A stretch of 64,000 nucleotides of DNA from Vandiemenella viatica. Lineage: Eukaryota > Arthropoda > Insecta > Orthoptera > Morabidae. The translations under genes were made by a program, and so were the position numbers. The stretch lies in contig CM061921.1 in the NCBI GenBank assembly GCA_031002005.1, positions 178,816,935 through 178,880,934 of the forward strand, in the 5' to 3' direction. This document shows, piece after piece, positions 51,536-62,772 of the stretch. The notes under the pieces are model-generated. The model was not told the origin of the DNA, ran no database searches, and saw nothing but the letters and a program-made list of their open reading frames with translations. Position 1 is the stretch's first letter. Each line of letters starts with the position of its first letter.

Positions 51536-53139
51536 GGCTCGTTCACACTAGGCTAGTAATTTAGTCGAGTGGCGAGCGATTTAGTAACTAAACGTGTGTG
51601 AACAATGAAAATTAGTCGAGTAGTTTAGTCGAGTCGATCCGTTTTGTTCTATTAAACCGGGCGAGTAGCACCCCCCACCACGCGCCACTGCCCACTCGCT
51701 CATCGGCTAAACAAGTCTGAACCTATTGTTTAAATCGAGTTCATTCGCTGTCGCTAAAAAATTAAAATTGCTTCTAAATATGTAGAACATGAATGCTTGT
51801 AGATTATTAAGTCGCCGCTCTGTAAAAACAAACAAAGAACGCGATCTGCACATATGGATTTGGAAAATACAATAAACATACCTGGATTTGGTGAGAAAAC
51901 AGTGAAATGATTCAGTTTACTGGATAGATCTGTACAAAACATTGCTTCAAATCTTTTAATGTTTCATAGATTCCTTCACACTGTGATGAATTAGAAAACA
52001 GCTGATTTTCCTTGTATAAATACGAGGTTTGAGTGTCCTTAAACTTCATCCGGTGGCAATAAAGTAGAGAACTGTCTGCAATTGCACTTCTTAACTACGT
52101 ATCTTCATGCTGAATTTGCGACTGCATTTTCATTAACACAACTTTTGGACACATTCCAACTATTAGGGGTCTTCTAATGCTAATTCCTTTAGAAGACAAT
52201 TTGTAGCTCGTAGTTCATACGTTCTATTAACCCAATTTCATACTGTAATAATCTCTTTTGGTGGGGGTGGCTCTATTTTTGAAACTCGTTAGACACCCTC
52301 TATAGCGTCAGCAATTAAAACTTTTCTTAATCAACATGTTAATATTAAGCCTCGCACGTGACACGTCTCAGGGGTTACAAGACCATAAAGAAAATGGGTT
52401 CACAAAAGACATGACTTTATTGACCAAACTAAAGACACAAATCTGACATGTGAAGTTTTACGGATGGTTAGCTCAGTTGAATATTTCAAACAAGTATCTA
52501 GCTAATCAGGGTAGCTTCTCAGGGGTATTTTCCGGGCTCTTGATATGTTGCACTAAGTCTCACTTTTATAGGCACATTACCGTGTCCGCGCACTGCTCAC
52601 TGCCGGCGACGGGAGATGAACCTCAGGCCCACAGAGGATGGCGGTGGTCTCGCAGTCCCTCTTCTCACCTCGACATACAGTCCACCAGTGTCTCGTCTCC
52701 ACTCCCCCTCCGAGCAGCATTTCATGTAACAGGATACAAGAATATCTGAGTGGCGGGTCACTATTGTCTGTAGGTTGGCTGTCCCTGCTGTTATTGTCAA
52801 CAGCGCAGCGGGTGGCTTGACGAACCGGCTCGCGGCTTCCGCTCGCCGAAAAATAGCCCTCGCTTTATCTGTGCACACTGCGTCGCTTTGGAAACGCGAC
52901 TTATTACAATACATATTGCTTTTTTTTTATCGCATAAACTTCTTCATCCAGCTCTTCTAAAATAGCCATTAACCTAAGCTGTATCAGCTCATTCACTTTA
53001 TTGCGTTGCAACCTGTTCATCTGGCAAAATACGTACTGTACTCGACCGTAGTGCGAACGATTTTTGCGTCAGTAGCGAGTAATTTAGCTACTAAATTATT
53101 CGCAACTCGACTAAATTATTAGCCTAGTGCCAACGAGCC
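51536..53139. mobile_element. Harbinger-like non-autonomous element 1
   Basis: Inverted termini of about 35 bp: ggctcgttcacactaggct (51,536-51,554) continuing agtaatttagtcgagt, against the complement of 53,105-53,139 (ggctcgttggcactaggct, then aataatttagtcgagt). Subterminal 'tttagtcgag' words repeat at both ends. TTA flanks both sides (left 51,532-51,534 plus one base; right 53,140-53,142). GG-initiated termini and TTA duplications fit PIF/Harbinger. The 1.6-kb interior has no transposase. It includes a GC-richer island at about 52,590-52,870. Confidence 0.65.
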
Positions 53140-53143
53140 TTAA

Positions 53144-53888
53144 GGCCGGTCGTCCACTGGAACCGAATTTCGTCCGAGTAACGCCCGATTTGACGGCCGG
53201 CTAGTTCATCCGATTAACCTCGTCCACTGCCGTCGAATAACGTCTGACGCATATTACTTCAACACCAAGTGAACGGGGTGTTTTTATAAAATGTATAGTG
53301 ACTTACATTTCGTAAAAATAGACTTTACCTTGCTCTCGCGAAATATTACAAGAGTCAGGGCCGTATTTAGGATTTGTAGACCCTTGGGCGAACCTGTCCA
53401 TGTTGCCAATTTCACAAAAGTCAGTATTTCAGTTTAAAAAATAAATGAACATACAACAAAAAAACAAGATACAAAAAGGAGAATTATAAGAAACAAGCAA
53501 ATTTTGTTTTTGTGATGTAGGCTCGTAGTCTGCAGCCTGTATAGCCTATACCTCAATGCGGTCCCGACAAGTGTGATATCTCATAATCGTTTGAGAATAT
53601 TACAGTAAGAAAAGCAAATAATTTACTGTACAAATTTTTAGTAAAATAATTATTATAACTGCGTAGATGCACTTGCAATAATTGTCCTTTCCCTAGATAT
53701 TTTTATGAAACCACCACAGTGTAACATTCGACTAATCCCATCTCAATGGGATTGGTCCGTCACTCGGCCGGATTCGGTTGTATTTGGCCGAGCAGGTCGT
53801 GTCCAGTGGACGCGTGACAATGCCTTTTACCTATGTCGGAATTAGTCCGTCATATTCGGACGAATTCGATACCAGAGGACGACCGGCC
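53144..53888. mobile_element. Harbinger-like non-autonomous element 2
   Basis: Termini ggccggtcgtccactgg (left) and, on the complement, ggccggtcgtcctctgg (right), extending with partial identity for over 30 bp (gaatttcgtccgag versus gaattcgtccgaa). TTA flanks the right end (53,889-53,891) and TTA(A) at 53,140-53,143 precedes the left. It abuts element 1, sharing that TTA. No coding capacity. Confidence 0.65.
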
Positions 53889-53891
53889 TTA

Positions 53892-54523
53892 CGGTTCACG
53901 CCCGTCATCCACTTCGAAGAACAAAAGGAAAGTCTCACAAAGAAGAAGCACCATAGAGGGTCTAACATCACGTATTGAATGCTTCGATTTGCCTTTTCGA
54001 TTCGAAGCTTCGTTTCCATAAAGTGCTTGGAACCATACGTTGTCGCTTTATAAAATATTTCTCCTTTTCCTAATGCTGCTCCACCATCGGATATGCACTA
54101 TTATCCAGCACTTCAGTTCTAGGATCTGTACTGCTAGAGACTCTAGGAAGGCATTACGCATGCCTGATCTGAGGAAGTCGATAACGAGTCCGACGCCGGA
54201 TTAGAATGTGAACAGGCCACAGCGTGCTGGCATTTGCTTGCAAGGTTGCGCCAACGGTTTCACAATGCTGTTGACGCAGCCTTATCGGCGAGACTGCCGA
54301 TGTTGCTGTGGTTGTTCTCGATCACAAAAAACGTGTGAAATGCTACCCACAAGTAAATCGTCAGTCATCCAAGTCGGTTTAAGGAACTCTTGCGTGTCCA
54401 TTGTATCAAATTCTATAAACCACTGTATGTAACAATTCTGAACTGTTGTCTGCGGATGTAAATTATGCTCTTATAAGCGCTGCTTGTTGAGTTTTTATTT
54501 TCAGTCTAGAGTCTTAGAACGAG
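53892..54523. other. no recognisable feature
   Basis: Short frames only; no motifs or repeat ends. Confidence 0.3.
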
Positions 54524-54525
54524 TA

Positions 54526-55724
54526 GGGGAGAGCCGAGCGAAGTGGCCATGGCCAAGAGGTGATGTCATAGCGCTGTAAAAATCATAACTCGTTCGACTC
54601 ATATCCGGTTAGCATTAGCATGTCATATCTAGAAGTTATTAAATTTTGATCATCCCGATGTTTAGTAAGTAAGTACTCAGTCTATGCACTCATTAATAGG
54701 AAATCAGGTGACACTGCTTCTGAGCGAAATTATTTTGCATTGGCTACAGATTCACGGTTTGGTGATGGCATTGTTAAGTTAAAATTACGTTTCGGTAATG
54801 TAGTGAATCCTGGCAGAGAGGCCAAGCTGCTGGTGTCCGCTGAGCATCAACTCTGTTGCTTTCAGATTATTATCATGTCCGACATACGATACTCTGAATA
54901 GATGCTTTATTATTATTAGAAGCAGAAGTGAGTATATCAACAATAATAAAAAAAGCGAAATGAGTGAAATTATTTCTAAAGTTGGTTTATTTCAAAGTTA
55001 GCGTTGTGGTGTTATTTCAATGACGAATACTTTTTGTGTGAGCTCAAAGGACATTGTTGCAGTGTCTCGTGCAACAGTAGTAGGAAAACACAAAATCAAC
55101 AGCCAGAACAAAGGTTCTGACGAAGCAACAAAAACCTAACAAAAAAGAAGAAGAAAAAAGACGAAAACAAGAAGAAAACCGATGCCAGTAAGAAACCCAC
55201 CAAGCCTAAGATATCTAATCCAAGAATAGAGTTATTTGATGGTGATGTTGATCAAGAAGACGCACATTGTTTTAATGCAACGAAAATGCCGCAGCTTTAA
55301 GATCACAAGAACGATAGATCCAGTTTCATTTGGGCTCAGGAACTCATTGCTGGAGTTGAAGAAAACAACCTTTGTTTTGTATACAAAAATTGCAGTTAAT
55401 GTCATTTTCCTATTGCCTGTTACAATTTCTATGGTTTCCAAATTTCTCAACTTTTTTCTAAATAAAGTACATTGTTATGCGTTTTTATTAATCACAAATT
55501 TCTGATTTTGAAGCTTACTGGCCACATTGCATGACCATGTCGCGCTAAGTGGCCATTAGGTTTCTTTTTAAAACGTTAAATATTTTAGGCATTAAACTTA
55601 ATTCAAAGATTACTAAAAAATTCTAATGTGTGATAAGGTAGTTGAGGTATGTAACCGCTAATTTTGATGCCTGTAGGTATAACATCATCAAACCTTAGCG
55701 TGTCCACTATGCCCGGCTCTCCTC
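54526..55724. mobile_element. Tc1/mariner-pogo-like element, internally decayed
   Basis: Termini ggggagagccgagc (54,526) and the complement of gcccggctctcctc (ending 55,724) form a 14-bp inverted repeat with 'aagtggcca/atagtggaca' continuing inward. TA dinucleotides (54,524-54,525 and 55,725-55,726) flank both ends, as expected for this superfamily. A Lys-rich segment followed by an acidic stretch (about 55,140-55,300: many K codons, then 'ELFDGDVDQED') resembles the tail of pogo-like transposases. No intact DDE domain. Confidence 0.6.
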
Positions 55725-55726
55725 TA

Positions 55727-56115
55727 TTGAGGACGTGAAGTGTAGTCACTACGCCTGCTTCAGTGGCGAATCGGTAATCGTCCCGCTTGCTGGATGATAT
55801 CTAATCTAACGCAGGCAGCGTATGTTGCTATCTGTCTATTACTCTTGTAAAGACGCGTACAAACTAGGCAAATAACGGCGACCATTCGCTTCGTTGGGAG
55901 GGATTTTATTAATGTGTACGGGAGGCAATTCGCAGACAATGAATCCCTCGGCCTTCGTTGCGGTTCAGGCTATTGGTGGTAACATCGAAGGGTTGGCGCT
56001 GGGACACCCTCCTGGTGTGGACGTCGAACCAACTTTGGTTCACTATTTCGTTGTTCGACTTGTCTAGCTTGTGTGTGTGTGTGTGTGCGTGTGTGCGTTT
56101 ACAATTTGTGTTGAG
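55727..56115. other. leader region of MADF remnant, with (TG)n
   Basis: Contains a (TG)n-rich run at 56,070-56,096 directly upstream of the MADF reading frame. No left terminal repeat for that element was found. Confidence 0.35.
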
Positions 56116-56435
56116 TATGGAATGGAATAATGAGACCGCATTAAAGTTGATCAATTTTTATCGTGAACGGGAATGTTTATGGGACCCTAAGAACTGTGAA
56201 TACAAAAAGAAATTGAAGAGATTAGACGCTTCGAGGGATATAAATAAACTTTTAGAAATCAGTGTGCATGTTGAGAAGAAGAAAATGGAACCTTTGTTGA
56301 CATCTTTTCCCCGTGAAAGATAAAGAGGAGAAAACAAATGCGAAACTGGCAGTTGTGCTGATGAAGTGTACAAATCAACATGGTTTGCTTTTAGCAGTAT
56401 GTGCTTCATACAGGATAAATTCGCAGTAAAAAAAA
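56116..56435 (+). pseudogene. MADF-domain protein remnant (Harbinger-associated type)
   Basis: From ATG 56,116: MEWNNETALKLINFYRE, then LWDPKN, YKKKLKRLDA and VEKKKMEPLLTSFPRE. This is the usual MADF order (LI-x-x-Y, LWD, Y-x-x-K, R-DA, K-K-x-LR-x-x-x-R-E). The frame stops at 56,323. The remainder of the domain (CADEVYKSTWFAF, then FIQDKF) continues in another frame, so a frameshift separates the halves. MADF proteins serve as DNA-binding partners of PIF/Harbinger transposases. The nearby Harbinger-like terminus at 56,750-56,776 supports such an origin. Confidence 0.7.
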
Positions 56436-56749
56436 AAAAGTGAACACCGGACTCCTTCCTACTTTTAAAAAGAGAGGTCATCCACCAGCGTCGTTTTTTT
56501 CTTTCTTTTTCAAATCAGCTTCTTGTGGTAAAATAAAGGCTGTACATGCACTAATGGGATCCTCTTCTTTCCACATAATATCGGCTGCTTAAACTGCAAT
56601 CAAAACGTCTCTTATTACTTTATAATATAAAATGCTAGCAACTTGGACGAGGTTTCAGAGCCAACTGCGACTCGACAGGGCCCAACCCTTTGGTGTTTGA
56701 AGAGGACGAGAGACCGAACGCCAAAACATTCGCGACCAACATTGGCTGT

Positions 56750-56776
56750 CATTCGTTGGCCTAGTGTGTTCACACC
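56750..56776. mobile_element. Harbinger-like right terminus
   Basis: The sequence tggcctagtgtgttcacacc is followed by TTA (56,777-56,779). Its complement, ggtgtgaacacactaggcc, resembles the ends of the elements at 51.5-53.1 kb. It probably closes the element that carried the MADF gene. The matching left end was not located. Confidence 0.4.
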
Positions 56777-56815
56777 TTAAGGACAGTCCCAGCATTCACC
56801 TTGGTGATTTCGGGT

Positions 56816-57195
56816 ATCAGACAGCCGGTAGCCATGGACCAGGACTCGAAACTACCTCTCAAATCAGGCAGCCGGTAGCCATGGACCAGGACTCGAACCT
56901 ACCTCTCAAATCAGGCAGCCGGTAGCCGTGGACCAGGACTCGAACCTACCTCTCAAATCAGGCAGCCGGTAGCCATGGACCAGGACTCGAACCTACCTCT
57001 CAAATCAGGCAGCCGGTAGCCATGGACCAGGACTCGAACCTACCTCTCAAATCAGACAGCCGGTAGCCATGGACCAGGACTCGAACCTACCTCTCAAATC
57101 AGACAGCCGGTAGCCATGGACCAGGACTCGAACCTACCTCTCAAATCACACAGCCAGTAGCCAGGGACAAGGACTCGAACCTACTTCTCAAATCG
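56816..57195. repeat. 47-bp minisatellite, 8 units, with B-box motif
   Basis: Unit starts at 56,822, 56,869, 56,916, 56,963, 57,010, 57,057, 57,104 and 57,151; period exactly 47 bp; few substitutions except in the last unit. Units 2-8 contain ggactcgaacc, whose complement ggttcgagtcc is a perfect Pol III B-box (unit 1 has one change). Confidence 0.95.
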
Positions 57196-57315
57196 AGTGT
57201 GCTGGTTCCTTAACGAGGGTGCTTGATGATTAAACTATGTGAATAACAAATATCTTAAAGTTTCAGGCGATTGTTCCATGGTTTATATATACAAAAATTT
57301 ATAAAGACAACTACT

Positions 57316-57547
57316 TTTTTGCTTGTGGTTTTACTGCTCGGCAACGGCGAGGTCATAAGAGGTGGGAAGGGACTGGGGACAAGGAACATGAAGAAATTCG
57401 TCCATGGCCTTTTTAAAGGTAGCATCCCGGCATTCACATTTTGGGAACTCATGGAAAATCCAAATCTGGATGCCTGGACGGGGATTCGGACCCGCGTCCT
57501 CCCGAACGCGAGGCCAGAGCGTTACCACTCACCCACTACGCTCGTCA
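57316..57547 (-). mobile_element. tRNA-SINE family A, near-complete copy
   Basis: On the minus strand: head 'gcgtagtgggtgagtggtaacg', a B-box with one change (ggtccgaatcc), body 'ccagatttggattttcc', 'aatgccgggatgctacc', 'ggccatgg', tail 'gtaaaaccacaagcaaaaaag'. A 10-15-bp part of the body is deleted near 57,440. Confidence 0.75.
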
Positions 57548-60500
57548 ACAAATTCTTGTCGTTACGGACTTATTATTTACCTTAATGTAAATACATCATA
57601 TTATAAGTTATTCTAGGTTCTGGAGAAGAATATATCCCACAAGAAACTTTTGCATAGATCGCTGACTGGCTGTGTTCTGTGCATGCGGCGGACATTATTG
57701 AGAAGTTTAGGAAGAGAAAATTGTGTTACTCTATAAAGTACATTGTTACCTGTGTGGTAGGACTAGATAAAAAAAAAAATTCTCATGCCACATTTTTCTT
57801 AGTTTGACCTCAGCGTCAATCTTTAAAGCAATTTTACTCTTTTCGTTGGTTTGGAAACTGATATTTGTGTAGGATTTCTTCCCCACTTAAGCTTTCCCGT
57901 ATCTCTGAAGCAACAACTATCGTGTCTCATTTCAGTTCTTCCTACATTGTATCTATAGTGGCTTTTTTAGTTGATTCTCTGTAAGGAGCTACGGTGTTGT
58001 TTTTTTTTTTTTTTTTAAAAAAAAAAAAATAAGTTTTGTGGTGTTTAAGCCTGGGAATAGCTAGTCCTCTTCTTTACGATGCCCAGTTTGAATCTAAAAA
58101 CGTTGAGTCCGCTTAAAACGCGACTTATGAGTCCGGGATAAGAGAACTGCCTATATGGTGAATTCCAAACAAGACCGTGAAAGCAACATATAAATAGATA
58201 CTGTGTCAAACAGTTCCTTTATCGAACAGTTTTTAATTATTTTCCACCGTTTGTTTCTTTTCTCAAATCCGAAATATACCGCTTTAATGTAATGGAATCT
58301 GGTGTTTTTGAATATTGTATTCTTACCTCTTTACTGTTAGCTGGCTCGTTTCATTGCGACAACTGAGAGTTTAGTGCGATATAGTGTGCCGCGAAAACTA
58401 GTGCAAAATCACGAGTCGTAGGAATCCCATTAAGGATAAGTTTTAAATACGTTATTGGTTGAGGTTTATTAAAAGGAAACTATTATAAATAATGAAAGTT
58501 CTTGAACAAACTAAGAGTTTTAAGAGATTATTTCTACTCTTACCTCTGTCTTAAATATATTCTTCAGCAGACTGCAACGAATAAGTGTAATGACATTGGT
58601 AGATGTAGGAGGGTTCATAGGCAATTTTCGTAGCCAATCAGCTTCAGTGATGGTGCTAGTGGCGTTGTTTCAGACCACCTCATTGGCTTTTTTTTGATTC
58701 GTACAGTTGAGATCATCGCTCCCTACCATGTCTTCCCAGGAGGTTGATGTTGATCTTGTATCCTTCAAGGACTCAGGTAACTGAGTTATTCAGTGCCTGT
58801 AATTAATTATTTTCTAAATGATTCTTTTTATAGCAGATTTTAATTGTTTTGTTGAAATATCTTCAGCATGTTTGGTAGGATCTGACTCGTACGTACAGCC
58901 ATGGTGACAGGGAACACTGACATAGTATCTGATGGATACACACAACCAGGAATATTTAATGGTGTGCCAGAAGGATATAATGCTAAATAAGTCCAGGTCC
59001 AGTATTTGCGTCATTCTACTATTCAAGTTTTTCCATTCAACCCAAGAGATATTTGCTGTCTAAGAAACCATTTTCTTGTTCTGAAATATCGGCTACGCTC
59101 TGCTGAAATGTTTGGTATATTTCCTAACATATTTAAGTTCATTAACACCAGAGGAAATGTCAGTTATTGAAATAATTTTTGTTATGCTGAATTTGTAAAG
59201 GTAACCCAATAACGTACACTGTACATATAACATATAAATATTGCTTAAATTACCACGATAGGCATAACACGTAATGGGCGTAATAGCCATGAAGTTACTC
59301 GCTTTGTTGTTGTAACGAGCCGCGCTGTCGCCACGTTACAAGGTGCATTTTTATTATATATGTAATAATATAAGAGTAATTTACATAAATCTTGGGCGAC
59401 CACGTGAATAGATTTTTGTTGTAATTTTATAAAGTACGCAAGATTCCAAGTGAGGACTGTAATGAAATGGTGAACTTATACAGTGTATCGTAGCAAAGCG
59501 AATATTCAAGAATTATTGAGCTATGTAGGCTTGAAGCTAATCTTGGTGTTCCCGAGCCTTGGCGACAAAAAGTCGCGGATTTGGGATTTGCCAGACCACA
59601 CACCCTGCTCCCTGGGGATGGGTCACTCTCTTGGCGGGAAAAGCCTGCCGTCCGAAACCCGAATGTTCCCTCGCCCGGCGAACTTAGCCGAATATGTCCG
59701 ACCTCTGTTGAATTCCTTGGCCAAATCACATATCGAGGATATCACGTGACATTAGGTGCCGACCTGAAGGTCCAATCAAAATGAGCGTATAACTCAAAAT
59801 CCTGGGAATTTTTGTTGTATGTGAGCTTCGAGACTACAAATGGGCGGAGCAAGAAGTTTCCTCGTGGACCGAAGAGCGAGGAGCTGAGATTCTACATTCT
59901 AACTTCGATCGCACCAGTCTGAGGTTGACTTGGAAAGTTGACTTCTTTCGCTAACCGCAGCTTGCCTTGCTGGAGCAAGGTTATCACCGCAACACAGCCG
60001 GTAATGCGATGATGCGCATTGCCAGACCAGAGATGCCTATAGCCGACTTGTGAGACAATCTCACATATCGTGGGTCCGCTACACTCATCACAGACATCAG
60101 ACGCAGAACTACAATGGTAATTAATTACGACCAAGCCATGTGATTGTGCATTCCGTGAAACAGAACCCGTAAGCGACTTTGAGAGGATAGGTCCATGTTC
60201 TCACTTTGTAATTGTAAAAACCCCTGAGCTAGCGGCATTATTTGCCAGAACTAGTTATTTTCGAATGATATATTGTTCATTCTGGCGCCCATGATTTTCT
60301 TTTTAACTGTAAAGTCACAGTATTATGATGCCTTTGTCTGAGGTAGTCATAACTTGTATTTTTCATTGTTTCCAGTTGTCATTATTTCTTGCATTTTGAT
60401 TCTGAGATATTTAAAAGTAAATATACAATTGTTTGCTTGCTCATGACGGCTAATTGTAACTCTGAGCGTTGTTTTTATGATTTTGCCAATTTGTGTTAAT

Positions 60501-60719
60501 GTTAACGGTAAATTCGCTCAGACTTGTAATCGCCAGTGATAAGAAAATAAATGTCATATTGTGACAATTTTTCCTAAATTCCAACTAACGTCGAGATTCT
60601 TGCTAAATTAATAAATTTCCAATCCTTCATATAAATTAAAATTAAAAATCCACAATTATTAATCATAAAGGTATGAAAGATAATTGTAACGTGGTTTGCC
60701 CACCAAGGCACCTACCACA
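57548..60719. other. no recognised gene; right end probably 5' LTR
   Basis: Mostly unannotated. It includes T17 followed directly by A13 (58,000-58,029). The right end, up to the CA at 60,718-60,719 three bases before a primer-binding site, should be the 3' end of an LTR (possible aataaa signals at about 60,549 and 60,608). The LTR's left end could not be fixed because no second copy lies in the window. Confidence 0.4.
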
Positions 60720-60722
60720 TAA

Positions 60723-60740
60723 TGGCGCCCAACGTGGGGC
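60723..60740 (+). promoter_or_regulatory. primer-binding site, tRNA-Lys type
   Basis: tggcgcccaacgtggggc is 18 nt complementary to the 3' end of tRNA-Lys(CUU), including the CCA. A CA lies three bases upstream. This is the standard position just inside the 5' LTR of an LTR retroelement, where minus-strand cDNA synthesis starts. Confidence 0.8.
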
Positions 60741-61318
60741 CAGATGAGACATTACTTCTTAATGTCTGCGAACTTGGTGGCATAATTCAAATTAATACAA
60801 TTTGGAGCCCAAATTCAGAAAGTTTCATGGAATGTTGCACATGGTTTTTGGCTGTTTTATTATTCTTGTAGTCAATAGATATTCATACAAGATTTTATTT
60901 TGATGTTTCACTTGTATTTTAATGCATAAAGTTCATTTTGTTTCAATGCATAAAATTTATTTTGTTTCAACGCATTAAAAGAAGTTCATTTGTGTATTTC
61001 AATTGAGATGCAATACACTTTGTATTGTAACAATTTTGTGATCATTTTTCAAATTTTTAAATGAGTAACGTCAGTATTGTTTTGTTAATGCATGGTAGCT
61101 TCTAAGAAAATTAAAGACACGCATGTTTTGCCCATGTGTTTGGAGTAAGTCTGCTTTCATGGTGTTGTGTTGCATGATTCATCGTTGCTTTTCTCTTGCT
61201 GTATTTTGGAGGGGTATATGTATTTGTGTGTACTGAAATTCGCGGTATTTTTGTTGTTAGTGAATCTAGATTTCGTCATTGCACAATTGCGGTGTAAATT
61301 CATTCGTTGTGTGTTCAT

Positions 61319-62680
61319 ATGAAGCTACGATCTCGTACGATAAAGGATTTCGATATGGAAGATCAGTCTGATAGGCAAAAATCTCCCGAAATCATGAACG
61401 ATCAGGTTCAGTTAACGGAACAAAGCGAAATATTGGCTGCTGGGGAGGGGAACGTAAGTTCTGAAGTTCCGACCCATTCATATAGTTCGCAGTCTACTTT
61501 GTCGCCACAGGAAGATATGGAAAATTTTCCTTCACCTGTCGGTGAGATAATCCAGAACACTCCCGCTTATTCAGGACAGACCCAACAAATAACACAAGTT
61601 ACTGTAGGACCACCACTCCTATCACAGCAGTTGTTAATGTTGATGACTGGAATAGAGCAATCGAGCCAAAAAAATAGCCAGCAATTTCAACAACTAATAC
61701 AGAAAATTGAGTCACAAACACAGGAATTAAGCCTGCAAATTAATTCACAAAAAGAGGAAAACAAGAGAAATTCAGATTTGCTTAGCCAACAATTTAATTC
61801 ACAAAGGGAAGAATTTAAAAGAAATGCTGAGTTGCTTAAGCAGAGTGTTGATGCACGGTTTGATTCGCAAGCTGCGATATTAACAAGTTTGGACGGAAAA
61901 ATATCCACCTTCCATTCGGAGTTACAAAAACACACAGAGGTACCAACTGCTGCGATTACCGATGAATTGATCGAAATTGCACAAGTAGAACAAACCCAGA
62001 ATACAGACCAACAGCTGGTAAACTCTGAGGAATGCGAGCTTTCCAACATTACGTCTGTCGATAGTATGGTCGAAGCAGTTCCGGAAATACAAATTTTCAA
62101 TCGGACAGTGCTCGAAGACGTGACAGTGACGCGGCAGATTACTGAGCATAGTGTCAGCAAAAGCGTTGATACAGTGCAAAAGTCACTGCAGATCGCGGTT
62201 GTGAGTACGGAATGTGTCTGGTCAGACGCGCAGTTCCGGAAAACTTGTGTAAAGCGTTTCAGTTTGAGTATCCATGGAACAGAAAGGCATGATAGCATAT
62301 ACACCGCCATGATCGAAAAGCAACGCGAAATTTTTCTGTGCCCGTTCAGGTCAAAAGACAAGTATTTTGCTGCAGAAACTAAATTCTGGAGGATCAATGA
62401 AATCAGCTGGAAGGGAAGACAGACGAGAATGTTGTTTAACCCAGGTACCTGGTTGTCAGCTGAGCCCATTAGCAAGGCTAAGGGATCCGCCAGCACAATG
62501 CGTCTTCCGAGAATTTTGTTCGGGAGCGCAGATGTTGGACTTAGGGTCATCACTGAGTGCCAAACGTTTCTCGCCTCGCATCAGCGTTTTATCGCATTCA
62601 ATAAATATGCGATGAGCGTGTATTCCGAAAGGAATTATGTGATGAAAAGAATCCATGGACGTCTCAAATTCGTCTTGTAG
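61319..62680 (+). CDS. Gag-like coiled-coil protein of LTR element
   Basis: 453 codons from ATG 61,319 (the frame is open a few codons further without an ATG). N-terminus MKLRSRTIKDF, then a polar Ser/Gln/Glu-rich region. A Gln/Lys/Glu-rich coiled coil spans about residues 110-205 ('SSQKNSQQFQQLIQKIESQ', with repeated 'FNSQREE' and 'INSQKEE' heptad-like blocks). An acidic Thr/Val-rich stretch and a C-terminal third follow that I do not recognise. No CCHC knuckle, protease or RT is visible. Position 580 bp after a primer-binding site and before a polypurine tract suggests Gag. The unfamiliar C-terminus could reflect an internal deletion that removed pol. Function beyond structural Gag is not claimed. 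Confidence 0.6.
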   Translation: MKLRSRTIKDFDMEDQSDRQKSPEIMNDQVQLTEQSEILAAGEGNVSSEVPTHSYSSQSTLSPQEDMENFPSPVGEIIQNTPAYSGQTQQITQVTVGPPLLSQQLLMLMTGIEQSSQKNSQQFQQLIQKIESQTQELSLQINSQKEENKRNSDLLSQQFNSQREEFKRNAELLKQSVDARFDSQAAILTSLDGKISTFHSELQKHTEVPTAAITDELIEIAQVEQTQNTDQQLVNSEECELSNITSVDSMVEAVPEIQIFNRTVLEDVTVTRQITEHSVSKSVDTVQKSLQIAVVSTECVWSDAQFRKTCVKRFSLSIHGTERHDSIYTAMIEKQREIFLCPFRSKDKYFAAETKFWRINEISWKGRQTRMLFNPGTWLSAEPISKAKGSASTMRLPRILFGSADVGLRVITECQTFLASHQRFIAFNKYAMSVYSERNYVMKRIHGRLKFVL

Positions 62681-62757
62681 GCATTGTTCAACAAGTTGTG
62701 TAGCATGCCAAATACGTTGACGAAAAGGCTGACTATGAATTGACCGATTTGAATCAT

Positions 62758-62772
62758 AAAAAAAGGGGGAAA
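62758..62772 (+). promoter_or_regulatory. polypurine tract candidate
   Basis: A7 G5 A3, located 78 bp after the Gag-like stop. A polypurine tract normally sits directly before the 3' LTR and primes plus-strand synthesis. No sequence after it matches the presumed 5' LTR, so the 3' LTR is missing, highly diverged or misjudged. Confidence 0.45.

Noticed and set aside
56816..57195. CRISPR-like regular array
   Set aside because: The 47-bp units are contiguous with no unique spacers, and the host is eukaryotic; it is a minisatellite.
57753..60719. Very long LTR starting at tgtggtagg (57,753)
   Set aside because: It mirrors the end cctaccaca at 60,711-60,719, but a 2.97-kb LTR is improbable without a second copy in view, and the inverted match could be chance.
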